Source: Roseiarcus sp963822215 (GTDB lineage Bacteria; Pseudomonadota; Alphaproteobacteria; Rhizobiales; Beijerinckiaceae). Taken from it: a stretch of 64,000 nt of DNA. The notes under the pieces are model-generated. The model was not told the DNA's origin and ran no database searches. It saw nothing but the letters and a program-made list of their open reading frames with translations. Position 1 is the stretch's first letter. Each line of letters begins with the position of its first letter. Below are positions 22,015 through 30,661 of the stretch, in pieces. A program made the position numbers and the translations under genes. The stretch covers positions 248,001-312,000 of the forward strand of contig CAWGGX010000007.1 in NCBI GenBank assembly GCA_963822215.1, given 5' to 3'.

Positions 22015-24720
22015 CTAGCTGCTATCTGGACCGAGGTCCGCTCCTTCTTCGCGCCCGACCGTGTTGACGAAGAATTCCCGATCGGCAATCCAGGCGCCTA
22101 TTTGCCGAGCGGCTCGTTCGAAACAAATTCTCGGATCGAGAGCCAGGTCGCCGACCTTGTGATCCAATGCGCCGAACGACCAGTCAAAGTATCCTTTCGG
22201 GAGTCCATTGACCGCACTCAAACGGTCGACGAGACCGAAGCGGCGCGTTCGATAAGGCGAGAGCAGATGGGTGATCCGGTATTGCCGCAGCACCCGCTCA
22301 TACTCATCCTCAGCGATGACGTTCGTCACGAAGATTCGACGCTTCGACATCAGACCGAGCTCGTTCGAACAACGGCCGAGCACCACGACGGAGGCTCGAA
22401 TCGACTGCTCGTCGAGCGTCCGTTCAATGCCAAGAACAAGGCGAACGGCCTCCACGGCGGCCTCTGGGCAGAGAACGCCCAACGTTATCCGCCGAGGTCC
22501 GAACCTGACCGCGTCCTGTAGAATGTCCTGCGCAGGAGCCAGATGCGACTGCGTCGCGGACTTGAGGTGGGCGACGCAGAAGGCAGCCGCCATCCGGTCC
22601 ATTGGAGCAATCGACCCTGCTCTAATCATCAAGGCGCGGGCTCCGCGTCGATCATCCGCGCAGCCGCTTTTGCTCGGCAGCACCGACGGTGTCGCCGCAT
22701 CGACGCAGGCGTGGCACTCGCCGGGCCGATCGGTATTGGAACACGACTTTGCGAAGACAAAATCCCGATCGCACAGCCAATCGAGATCGCCGAATGCGAT
22801 CCGCATCGGGATCTTCAAAGCGCACGCAACGCGCAAAGCGGGAACGGGCAAGGCATAGGGAGCAAAAACTTCAATGGCTTGCGGCTGAGCGCGAACGAGA
22901 TAGGCGTGCAGCCTCGACAAATCGGCCCCATCATCGAGAGCGAAGGTCAGCGACTGTGGAGCGGAACCCCGAACGCTCTTCAACGTCATGCGGTCGTTTC
23001 CGTCGCCTACCTCGCAGAGGATGCAATGGAGATCGTCTGCCTGTCCTTCGATTTGTCGCGCGCGTTCGAGGACGAGCGCGGGCCCCGACGCAGCGGAGGC
23101 CAGGAGAAGAACGACGGTTCGTTCTGGCCCAAGCCGCTCCTCGAGGTTTGCGCGGGCGGACTTCAGCGGATCGGCCTCAACAAAGGCAGGACACTCGCGT
23201 TCGTAGTCGGGAAATCGTTCGTTGAGGATCGCAAGGTTGCGAATGACCAAGCGGCGCTTTTCGTTTTCGAACGACCAATTCCCGACATGGCCGACGTAGA
23301 TGCCGGTCGCACACACATTGCGGAATCCGGCTTCGCGCGCCCTGAGGCAATAGTCGACGTCCTCAAAGTAGCCGCGGGAATAGGCTTCCGAAAGAAGGCC
23401 GACCTCATCGAGGCACTCTCGAGTGATGAATAGGCAGAATCCCACGCCGGAGGGAAGATCAATGATTCCTCCTCCGTTGGTGGTGGTTGCGACTTCATCG
23501 AGGGCAGCAATCTCCTCCTTCGTCGGAAGCGCGTTGCAGACGTTTGGCTTGGGAAAACTGGTGTACTCCCCGTTGTTCGAAAGGGGCGTGACCGTAGCGA
23601 CCCCAAGCTCTGAGTAAGCCGCGAGGGCCAGTCGATCGATCAATTCTCTCGGAAGGATCGTGTCAGCGTTGAGCAGCAGCACATCGCCTCCACAAACGCG
23701 CGCGAGGACACGATTGACAGACCGCGCAAATCCCAGGTTTGCTTCGTTTCTGACGAGCGTGAACAGGCCGCGCGCCGCCCCGTCTTCGACCAATGTCCGA
23801 ATGTCGGCATCGCGAGAGCAGTCGTCGATGACGGTGACATGCTTTGCGATCCGCGATCCTTCGGCCTCGAGAGCGTCGAGACAAACTTTTGTCGCCGCAT
23901 AGTCGCCGTAGACCGGGACAATCACCTCCACATGATCCGGGTTTTTGCTTCGCGGCGGGCGTGAGCCTCGCTTCCTCAAAGGGAAGCGGGCCTCCGATCG
24001 ATCCCGCGCAGGACAAATCGTGTGCGGGCGCTCGCCGTCTAGACGAAAGGTCACCGATTCCAATCGGGGACTCTCGATCTCGATCGCAATCTGGGCCGCC
24101 GACCAAGCTCGACAGGCAAGGGGATGCGAAGTGTCGTGCCGAAGGTCGAACGATGCCTCGGCCCCATCGCGCCGAATGACCAGCGCGAGCACACCCTCTC
24201 CGCGCCACGCGACCCAACCCTCATACATGTCTTCACGAACACGCATTCGGCAGACGATCGGCGCCGCCGCTTGCTCGAGGACTTGCATTGCAAGCCTGAG
24301 AGTGTCGAGATCCCGCGACTCGCCGTCGAGAAAGCTCGCGGCGGCGATCGGTTTCAATGCCGGAGCGCCCCAGGTCAGGACATTGGCGATGACGAGGTCG
24401 TGGGTTGGATCGATCTCAAACGCTTTCGTGAGATCAGCTTCTGCATGCATTGTCTCGTTCATGAGTTGGGAGGCTATGGCCCGCAGCATAAAGTTGTAGG
24501 CCGTCGGTCCGGAGAGACGACACCTACGATCTGCAAACATGAATGCGGCCTCCGGCCGCCCCGCCTTCAAGGCGTCGGCGTAAAGCAGCGCGAGCGCCTC
24601 GCTGTGCCGGTCTGGGTCGAAAAAGCCAGTTCTCGCAAGATCACGACGATCGTAGCCGGCCGCCTCGTCGAGCGGGCGAGCGCCTACGTCGGGTGAAGCA
24701 GGACGGACGGACGCTGTCAT
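22015..24720 (-). CDS. Large multidomain family 2 glycosyltransferase
   Basis: 901 residues. An N-terminal ~250-residue region with TPR-like helices (LALLYADALKAGRPEAAFMF) precedes a GT2 (GT-A) domain at about 265-530. The latter has HVEVIVPVYGDYAATKVCL, VIDDCSRD, the nucleotide-sugar motif VLLLNADTIL and GYFEDVDYCLRAREAGFRN with the catalytic-region acidic residues. The C-terminal ~350 residues look like a second, GT4-like or otherwise divergent domain (RITLGVLCPEAAVEAVRLVL, GRCSNELGLMSKRRIFVTNV) and have a cysteine-rich patch. It is transcribed away from the RTX/secretion operon across an AT-rich gap. A role in glycosylating the island's exported proteins, or in a polysaccharide, is inferred from context. 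Confidence 0.85.
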   Translation of the reverse strand: MTASVRPASPDVGARPLDEAAGYDRRDLARTGFFDPDRHSEALALLYADALKAGRPEAAFMFADRRCRLSGPTAYNFMLRAIASQLMNETMHAEADLTKAFEIDPTHDLVIANVLTWGAPALKPIAAASFLDGESRDLDTLRLAMQVLEQAAAPIVCRMRVREDMYEGWVAWRGEGVLALVIRRDGAEASFDLRHDTSHPLACRAWSAAQIAIEIESPRLESVTFRLDGERPHTICPARDRSEARFPLRKRGSRPPRSKNPDHVEVIVPVYGDYAATKVCLDALEAEGSRIAKHVTVIDDCSRDADIRTLVEDGAARGLFTLVRNEANLGFARSVNRVLARVCGGDVLLLNADTILPRELIDRLALAAYSELGVATVTPLSNNGEYTSFPKPNVCNALPTKEEIAALDEVATTTNGGGIIDLPSGVGFCLFITRECLDEVGLLSEAYSRGYFEDVDYCLRAREAGFRNVCATGIYVGHVGNWSFENEKRRLVIRNLAILNERFPDYERECPAFVEADPLKSARANLEERLGPERTVVLLLASAASGPALVLERARQIEGQADDLHCILCEVGDGNDRMTLKSVRGSAPQSLTFALDDGADLSRLHAYLVRAQPQAIEVFAPYALPVPALRVACALKIPMRIAFGDLDWLCDRDFVFAKSCSNTDRPGECHACVDAATPSVLPSKSGCADDRRGARALMIRAGSIAPMDRMAAAFCVAHLKSATQSHLAPAQDILQDAVRFGPRRITLGVLCPEAAVEAVRLVLGIERTLDEQSIRASVVVLGRCSNELGLMSKRRIFVTNVIAEDEYERVLRQYRITHLLSPYRTRRFGLVDRLSAVNGLPKGYFDWSFGALDHKVGDLALDPRICFERAARQIGAWIADREFFVNTVGREEGADLGPDSS

Positions 24721-25139
24721 GACGTTTCGGCCGGAGGCGATATTCGACGAAACTTTCGCATCCGCACAGCATTCTCCCTCAAGCGGGCGTTAATTGGTTC
24801 GGGGCGACGGGACCGCATGGCGCCGCTTAGGGTCTCGCGATCAGCTCTCATTTGTGACGAATCCCTCGGAAGGCGGCCCAATAAATTCGTCTGCAAATTT
24901 GCTATGCAAAAGAGCACGAACTGCAAAAATGAAAAATCAAAATCTAATCAAATCTATGTAAAGAATCAGTCAATCGCCACCAACATGAGTCATCTCGTTT
25001 TGGTATTGTGACCGAATTTTATTAAAAATCATCTCCGGTTTGACCATGACATATTGAGCGTCTCAGCGTTTTTCGATTGGCGGCCGGCCTCAGCGCTCCT
25101 ATAGCTCACAGCACTGGAAAAGAGACCGAAGGATATCTC
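24721..25139. promoter_or_regulatory. AT-rich divergent promoter region
   Basis: About 420 bases between the divergent glycosyltransferase and the 25140 gene. The part from 24880 to 25035 is strikingly AT-rich for this genome (AAAAATGAAAAATCAAAATC, TTTTATTAAAAATC). Such islands often bind H-NS-like or MucR/Ros-type silencers in alphaproteobacteria. No defined operator was identified. Confidence 0.45.
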
Positions 25140-26042
25140 GTGGCTGGTCGAGAGGCACTTTTCGACAAAGATTCCTCGCTGCTCGTGGCGCGCGGCCTCT
25201 ACGTGTTGCGTTACGAGTTTGGCGGAACGAGCCACGATCACCCGGTGGCGTTGGTGAAGCCAGCGGCCGGCTTCGAGAAAATCATTCAGGTCATGTCGGC
25301 GCCAGGCGACGTTGAAGGCTGGCTCGAGCGTCCGGGAGCTGCGGTGCTTGTCCGCGCCGAAGAAACCGGCAAGATCCAGATCGGGGTCAGGCGCAGAGGC
25401 GCGAATGGCTCACTCGAAGCCGTGTTTCGTCTTGAATCAGTCAGTGTACTCCCGGACGACGAGCGCGACCCGGCCGGCGCGAGCCCGACGCCGAAAAATT
25501 CGACGCCGATTACACCGATCGGATTTTCGCTGAGTGCAAAAGGCTCGCAGGGTGTTTTGTTTCTTGCCCACGTCTCGAGGCGCGGCGACGTGCCAGTCAG
25601 GGCCAATGAGTGGGCCGGCGGCCCCGATACGCCGGGTCGCATCGAGGGGCTGGCGATTCTGGGATTGGGCCGGGACGGCGTCCAGCCTGAGGTGCAAGTT
25701 CTGGCCGGTTCGAGCTCCGCGACATGGTCGGCGTGGGCAGGAGAAGGCGTCTTCGCCGGGACACGGGGACGAAACCAACCGCTTGTCGGCGTCCGGCTGA
25801 GACTGACCGGCGATCAGGCTCATCACGTCGTCTTGCACGCGGAGGCGCTGTTTCTCGGCTCGGCGATTATGAGCAAACGCGGACGCGAAGTCGAATGCGT
25901 GAGCGAATCCGGCCGGGACCCGCTCGTTGGACTCCGCTTGGAGATTTGTCCGGAACGGCGCGCGAGCGTTCGCCCAGCGTGGGCCACGGTCGGGCAGGAC
26001 GATCACCCGCGGGTTCGAATCTTTCGGGCCAACGCCGGCTAG
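25140..26042 (+). CDS. Unknown protein with a hydrophobic-W-like domain
   Basis: 300 residues from GTG 25140, chosen because AAGGA lies seven bases upstream; a TTG at 25077 in the same frame has no such site. No signal peptide or membrane segment. I do not recognise the whole protein. The C-terminal half contains ATWSAWAGEGVFAGTRG followed by PLVGVRLRL, and later DPLVGLRLEI. This is the W..W..G..AGT.G..(8)..I.L spacing of the clostridial hydrophobic W (ChW) repeats, which are cell-surface domains. The first half has a similar beta-rich character (VEGWLERPGAAVLVRAEETG). The next gene is the RTX protein 34 bases on. A surface or secreted partner of that protein is a guess. Confidence 0.6.
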   Translation: MAGREALFDKDSSLLVARGLYVLRYEFGGTSHDHPVALVKPAAGFEKIIQVMSAPGDVEGWLERPGAAVLVRAEETGKIQIGVRRRGANGSLEAVFRLESVSVLPDDERDPAGASPTPKNSTPITPIGFSLSAKGSQGVLFLAHVSRRGDVPVRANEWAGGPDTPGRIEGLAILGLGRDGVQPEVQVLAGSSSATWSAWAGEGVFAGTRGRNQPLVGVRLRLTGDQAHHVVLHAEALFLGSAIMSKRGREVECVSESGRDPLVGLRLEICPERRASVRPAWATVGQDDHPRVRIFRANAG

Positions 26043-26076
26043 TTGGATGCTTTGAAACGAGGCTGGGACGGATACA

Positions 26077-26979
26077 ATGGCAATATACAATCTTAACTAT
26101 GGGAATCTTGAATCCTTAGTTGGTCACAGCTTTTCCCCGGGCACGGAAAACGCGATCATCGACGCAATCAAGAGCGCGGGAATCATCACGCCGTATTCTG
26201 GAAACACGGAGGTGGATGCCGAGAAGACGAGCGGCACGTACAGTGTCCCGAACAATGCTCAGATCTTCCTCGATACTGGGTCCGACAATACGATCACGAT
26301 CAAGGACGACGGCGCCAAGCTGATTGCAGCCGGCGATGGGTCCAACTCCATCATCGACAAAGGGCCTGGGGGCGACACCCTTGTGGGAGGCGCGGGAGAG
26401 GAATCGCTAAAGGTTACTCACGGCGATAACGAACTGATCGGAGGAAGCGGCGCGAACACGCTGGTCGGCGGGGCGGGGAACGACACCCTGATCGGGGGCG
26501 GCTCCAGTCTCTTGGAGGCCGGTTCTGGAGGGTCCACGCTCATCGGCGGAGTCGGCAATCCGTCTTCCGGAGCGCCATTACCGTCGGACACTCTGATCGG
26601 AGGCCACGGCAGCGATCTCCTGCAAGTTTCTCATGGCGACAACCTGCTTATCGCCGGCAGCGGTCACGACACGATCTCCGGCGGCGATGGGCAGGATACG
26701 ATTTTCGGCGGCGGCCACGATACGATCAATCTCAACTACGGCAACGAGTTCGTTCAAGGCGGAAGCGGCTCCGACCAAGTCGACATCGGCCTGCACGGAG
26801 ACGACATCATCTACGGCGGCCATGCGACCACGGTCCATACCGACCAGACGTCTTCGTCAATCGAGCACGAAGTCGACGTGCATGGCGTGACGACGATCAC
26901 GTTCAGTAACCACCAGGTTCTCACCGTCAGCAACGTGACGATCGACTTCGCCGACGGCCACAAGACGACCGTCCACTAA
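26077..26979 (+). CDS. RTX calcium-binding repeat protein
   Basis: 300 residues. From about residue 85 to 250 it is a run of nonapeptide RTX repeats of the GGxGxDxLx type (DTLVGGAGEESL, GGAGNDTLIGGG, GGHGSDLLQVSHGDN, GGDGQDTIFGGGHDT), which fold as a calcium-binding beta-roll. The C-terminus (VTTITFSNHQVLTVSNVTID) is a hydrophobic/acidic tail of the kind recognised by type I secretion systems. No N-terminal signal peptide, as expected. It is followed by a hairpin and then by the glycosyltransferase/secretion operon, whose ABC transporter and fusion protein are the obvious export route. Function could be adhesin, S-layer-like or matrix protein; no enzymatic domain is visible. Confidence 0.9.
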   Translation: MAIYNLNYGNLESLVGHSFSPGTENAIIDAIKSAGIITPYSGNTEVDAEKTSGTYSVPNNAQIFLDTGSDNTITIKDDGAKLIAAGDGSNSIIDKGPGGDTLVGGAGEESLKVTHGDNELIGGSGANTLVGGAGNDTLIGGGSSLLEAGSGGSTLIGGVGNPSSGAPLPSDTLIGGHGSDLLQVSHGDNLLIAGSGHDTISGGDGQDTIFGGGHDTINLNYGNEFVQGGSGSDQVDIGLHGDDIIYGGHATTVHTDQTSSSIEHEVDVHGVTTITFSNHQVLTVSNVTIDFADGHKTTVH

Positions 26980-27000
26980 GACGGGAATTCGCTCCGAGGG

Positions 27001-27024
27001 CCCGAAGGGAATCCAACCTTCGGG
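27001..27024 (+). terminator. Hairpin after the RTX gene
   Basis: CCCGAAGG at 27001-27008 and CCTTCGGG at 27017-27024 form a perfect 8-bp stem 22 bases after the RTX stop. There is no T-run, so it may be a weak or attenuating terminator, or a 3' stabilising hairpin. Confidence 0.5.
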
Positions 27025-27092
27025 TCTTCGGAGTTCGGCCGAAGGGGATTGCGCACCAATCCTTTCCGACGCGCGTCCGAACAGAACAGGCG

Positions 27093-28364
27093 ATGAAAAT
27101 TCTTTTCGTTCACAACAACTTCCCTGCGCAGTTCCGAAATCTCGCGGAAGCGCTGAAGGAGATGGGCGGCTTCGAACTCGCCGCCATCGGCGCCGAAAGC
27201 GCGCAACCGGTCAAAGGCGTTGCGCTCCATCGCTACTCGATTTCGCCGGTCGACGTTTCGGGCACGCACCCTTTCGGGCGACGGTTCGACGCGGAATGCT
27301 GGCGGGCGGAACAGGTTCTGATGGCCACGAGTGCCCTCGCCGCGTCAGGCTTTGCGCCGGATCTCGTTCTCGCGCACTGCGGTTGGGGCGAAACGCTGCC
27401 GCTGCGGGCGGCGTTCCCGAAGGCGAAGCTCATCGTCTACGCGGAGTTTTTCTATCGCGGCGAAGGCCAGGATGTTCACTTCGATCCCGAGGCCCCGAGG
27501 CTCGGCGTCGACGGCCTCACCGCCCTTCAATGCAAGAATGCAAGCACGTTGCTCGCGCTGGCCGCGGCCGATCTGGCCATCTCGCCGACGCAGTGGCAGC
27601 GCTCAACGTTTCCGAGCGAATTCCATGGCAAGATTGAAGTCGCGCACGAGGGGGTTGACCTTGAGCGGTTCCAGCCGGATCCGACGGCGCGCTTCCAATT
27701 GCCTAACGGCAGATTCGTCACGAAGTCGGACGAGGTCCTTACCTTCGCCTCGCGCAATCTTGAACCGCTGCGCGGCTATCATGTCTTCATGCGAGCTCTG
27801 CCTGAAATCCTGCGCGCGCGCCCGGAGGCGCAGGTGGTCATCGCAGGCGGCGACGGCAATTCCTACAGCCACGCGCCGCCGCCCGGAAGAAGCTGGAAGA
27901 CGCACTATCTCGACACAGTCGTCTCGAAACTCGACCTGTCCAGAGTCCACTTCGTGGGACTTCTTGCTCCTGCCTCCTATCTCAGCCTCCTTCAGGTCTC
28001 CTCGGCGCACGTCTATTTGACCTATCCCTTCGTTCTGTCCTGGTCGCTCCTCGATGCGATGGCGACTGAATGCGAAATTGTGGCGTCGGACACCGCTCCA
28101 GTTCGCGAGGTTGTCGAGGACAGTCGCAACGGCGTGCTGGTCCCTTTTCTCGACCCGGCGGCGCTGGCCGAGGCGGTCTGCGCGAGGCTCGGACGCGGGG
28201 GACAGACCTCCCATTACGGCCCCGCGGCGAGGACGACGATCATTGAGCGCTTCGACAAGCGGATCTGCGTGCGCAACGCATTGCGCACGATGGGGCTCGA
28301 TGAGCCAGTGCGAACAGATTGGCGCACGGCTAGCGCAAGAGAAGCGCTGGAGCTTGCGTCTTGA
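27093..28364 (+). CDS. Family 4 glycosyltransferase
   Basis: 423 residues, GT-B fold. The N-terminal domain opens with MKILFVHNNFPAQFRNLAEA. The C-terminal donor-binding domain has VLTFASRNLEPLRGYHVFMR, RVHFVGLLAPASYLSLLQVS and the family's acidic loop SWSLLDAMATECEIVASDTA. No membrane segment. First gene of a tightly packed set: its TGA overlaps the TTG start of the ABC transporter. Close linkage to a type I secretion system suggests the sugar is added to a secreted protein or a co-exported glycan. Confidence 0.9.
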   Translation: MKILFVHNNFPAQFRNLAEALKEMGGFELAAIGAESAQPVKGVALHRYSISPVDVSGTHPFGRRFDAECWRAEQVLMATSALAASGFAPDLVLAHCGWGETLPLRAAFPKAKLIVYAEFFYRGEGQDVHFDPEAPRLGVDGLTALQCKNASTLLALAAADLAISPTQWQRSTFPSEFHGKIEVAHEGVDLERFQPDPTARFQLPNGRFVTKSDEVLTFASRNLEPLRGYHVFMRALPEILRARPEAQVVIAGGDGNSYSHAPPPGRSWKTHYLDTVVSKLDLSRVHFVGLLAPASYLSLLQVSSAHVYLTYPFVLSWSLLDAMATECEIVASDTAPVREVVEDSRNGVLVPFLDPAALAEAVCARLGRGGQTSHYGPAARTTIIERFDKRICVRNALRTMGLDEPVRTDWRTASAREALELAS

Positions 28365-30661
28365 ACGAGTCGACCCCTTCCGTCATGAGAAGGCCCTCTG
28401 CCGGCGACAGTGTTCGCGGCACGCCTACGGTCGCGCTTGCCGACCCGGCGCCTGATGCGTCCGAGGACGCTATCCGGATCCCGAGCGGTGTCGAGTGCAT
28501 TGCGATTGTCGCGCGTCGCCACGGACTCCATGTCTCGGCGGAGCAGATCACGCTCGACAATCATCTCTCCGGAACGGAACTGTCGCCTGAAGAGATTGCA
28601 AATTGCGCTGCGCGCGCAGGCCTCAGGGCGAAGCGCGTCCGGTTGAACTGGCGCGGCCTTTCTCATCTGAGGAAAGCGCTTCCCGTCGTGATTACGCTGA
28701 CAAGCGGCGCAAGCATGGTCCTCGAGGGGCTCGAGGGCAGCGAAGAAGCGCTCTCGGTGATCCTCCTAGATCCGAAAGCGGGGCAAGACGCCAAGCTCGT
28801 CATTGACCGGCAGCGCTTTGAGGACGCATGGACGCGAGATGTCCTGCTCCTTCGCCGCATCTACGACCTTGCCGATGAGGAGCAGCCCTTCAGCCTTGGC
28901 ATGATCATGGGGCTGGTTCTCAGGGAGCGCCGGATTGTCCGGGACCTTGCGATATGCGCGACAGCGCTTAGCCTTTTCGCGCTCGCCCCAATCATCTTCT
29001 GGCGCCTTTTGTCGGACAAGGTGATCTACTACGGAAGCCTCAACACCTTCACAGTGCTTTGCATCGCGATGGGTGTCGTGATCGTCTTCGAGACGATCTT
29101 CGCTTATCTACGCTCCTACCTTGTCCTCTTCATCACCGCGCGGGTCGATGTCCGTCTTTCCGAATACCTGATGGACAGCGTCCTCAAGCTTCCGATCGAC
29201 TATTTCGAGCGCACGCAGGTCGGTATCATCGGCCGCGATATGAATGAGATCTGGCGGGTACGCACATTCCTCACCGGACAGCTGTTCGGCACTGTGCTCG
29301 ATTCGCTGACTCTTTTCGTCTTCCTGCCGGTGATGTTCTTCTTCAGCCCCTTGCTGACGCTCGTCGTGCTCCTGCTCTGCGCTCTGATTGTCGGCTGGCT
29401 CGTGATGATGCTGCCACACTATCGAAAGCGGACCAGCGCCGTCCTGCGCGCCGAAGGCGAGCGGGGGGCCTTTCTCTTTCAAACGCTTCAAGGCATCCGG
29501 ACGGTGAAGTCGCTGTCGCTCGAGGACCGCCAGAGGCGGGAATGGGACGTTCATGTCGCCCGGATTGCGAAGCTGAAGCTCGACGAGGGCTTCCTGTCGG
29601 CCATCATTTATGCAGGCGTTCGGCCGCTCGAACGCCTCGCCGTCAACGGGGCCTACGCGCTCGGCGTCTATTTTGCGATCACGACGCATGATCCGGTCTA
29701 CATCGGCGCGCTATTCGCATTCCTAATGCTTACGCAGCGTGTCTCGGGGCCGCTCTTGAAGATGGCGCAGCTCATCAACCAGTATGACGAAGCGCGTTCG
29801 GCCATCACCATCGTCGGCAAGTTGGTCAACCAGCCGAAGGAGGAGGGCAACGGCGATCGCGGCGTCCGATCGCCGCTGTCCGGCCACGTGGAATTCGCCA
29901 AGGTTCGGTTCAAATATCTGGGCGCGACATCGCCAGCGCTCGACAACATTTCCTTCGAGGTTCCGATCGGGCACACGTTCGGCATCGTCGGCCGCAGCGG
30001 GTCCGGAAAGACCACGGTGACGCGTCTGCTTCAGCGGCTCCACTCGGATTACGAAGGCCTCATCAAGATCGATGGAATTGACGTTCGCGAATACAACGTC
30101 AGTCATCTCCGCCGCAGCCTCGGCGTCGTGCTGCAGGAGAACTTCCTGTTCAGCGGCACGATCCGTGAGAACATCACGGCCGCAAAGCCGCACGCGACCT
30201 TCGATGATGTGGTGCGTGCGGCACGACTCGCCGGCGCCGAGGAGTTTATCGACCGGCTTCCGCGCGGCTATGAGACGCACATCTACGAAGGATCCCCGAA
30301 TCTCTCGGGTGGCCAGCGGCAGAGACTGGCCATCGCGCGGGCGCTCATACTGGACCCGAAGATCCTCATTCTCGACGAGGCGACCAGCGCGCTTGACCCG
30401 GATAGCGAGGCGATCGTCAACGAGAACATTCGTCGGATTGCGAGCGGTCGGACGGTGATCGTGATTTCGCACCGGTTGTCGTCGCTCGTGAACTCGGACG
30501 CGATCCTCGTGCTTGAACGCGGCAGGGTCGAGGCGATCGGCAAACACGAGGAACTTCTGGAAACGTGCGACATCTATAGCGGGCTCTGGCATCAGCAGAA
30601 CCGCCATCTTTCGTCGGGCAAGGGAGCGGTCGTCGACTTGCGGGGAGGCGCTCGTGCGTAG
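28361..30661 (+). CDS. Type I secretion ABC transporter with C39-like domain
   Basis: 766 residues, HlyB type. It starts at TTG 28361, overlapping the previous stop by four bases. Residues ~40-160 form a peptidase-C39-like domain in which the catalytic cysteine position is serine (IPSGVECIAIVARRHG where active enzymes have DCGxAC). It is therefore a non-cleaving substrate-docking domain as in HlyB. Six membrane helices follow (~185-470), then the ATPase domain: Walker A GRSGSGKTT at about 543, signature NLSGGQRQRLAIARAL at about 646 and Walker B KILILDEATSALDPDS at about 667. Expected substrates are the RTX protein at 26077 and the 46-residue-repeat protein at 40186. Confidence 0.93.
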   Translation: MNESTPSVMRRPSAGDSVRGTPTVALADPAPDASEDAIRIPSGVECIAIVARRHGLHVSAEQITLDNHLSGTELSPEEIANCAARAGLRAKRVRLNWRGLSHLRKALPVVITLTSGASMVLEGLEGSEEALSVILLDPKAGQDAKLVIDRQRFEDAWTRDVLLLRRIYDLADEEQPFSLGMIMGLVLRERRIVRDLAICATALSLFALAPIIFWRLLSDKVIYYGSLNTFTVLCIAMGVVIVFETIFAYLRSYLVLFITARVDVRLSEYLMDSVLKLPIDYFERTQVGIIGRDMNEIWRVRTFLTGQLFGTVLDSLTLFVFLPVMFFFSPLLTLVVLLLCALIVGWLVMMLPHYRKRTSAVLRAEGERGAFLFQTLQGIRTVKSLSLEDRQRREWDVHVARIAKLKLDEGFLSAIIYAGVRPLERLAVNGAYALGVYFAITTHDPVYIGALFAFLMLTQRVSGPLLKMAQLINQYDEARSAITIVGKLVNQPKEEGNGDRGVRSPLSGHVEFAKVRFKYLGATSPALDNISFEVPIGHTFGIVGRSGSGKTTVTRLLQRLHSDYEGLIKIDGIDVREYNVSHLRRSLGVVLQENFLFSGTIRENITAAKPHATFDDVVRAARLAGAEEFIDRLPRGYETHIYEGSPNLSGGQRQRLAIARALILDPKILILDEATSALDPDSEAIVNENIRRIASGRTVIVISHRLSSLVNSDAILVLERGRVEAIGKHEELLETCDIYSGLWHQQNRHLSSGKGAVVDLRGGARA

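Noticed and set aside
28361..30661. ABC transporter as a bacteriocin-processing exporter
   Set aside because: The C39 domain lacks the catalytic cysteine and there is no double-glycine leader peptide gene nearby.
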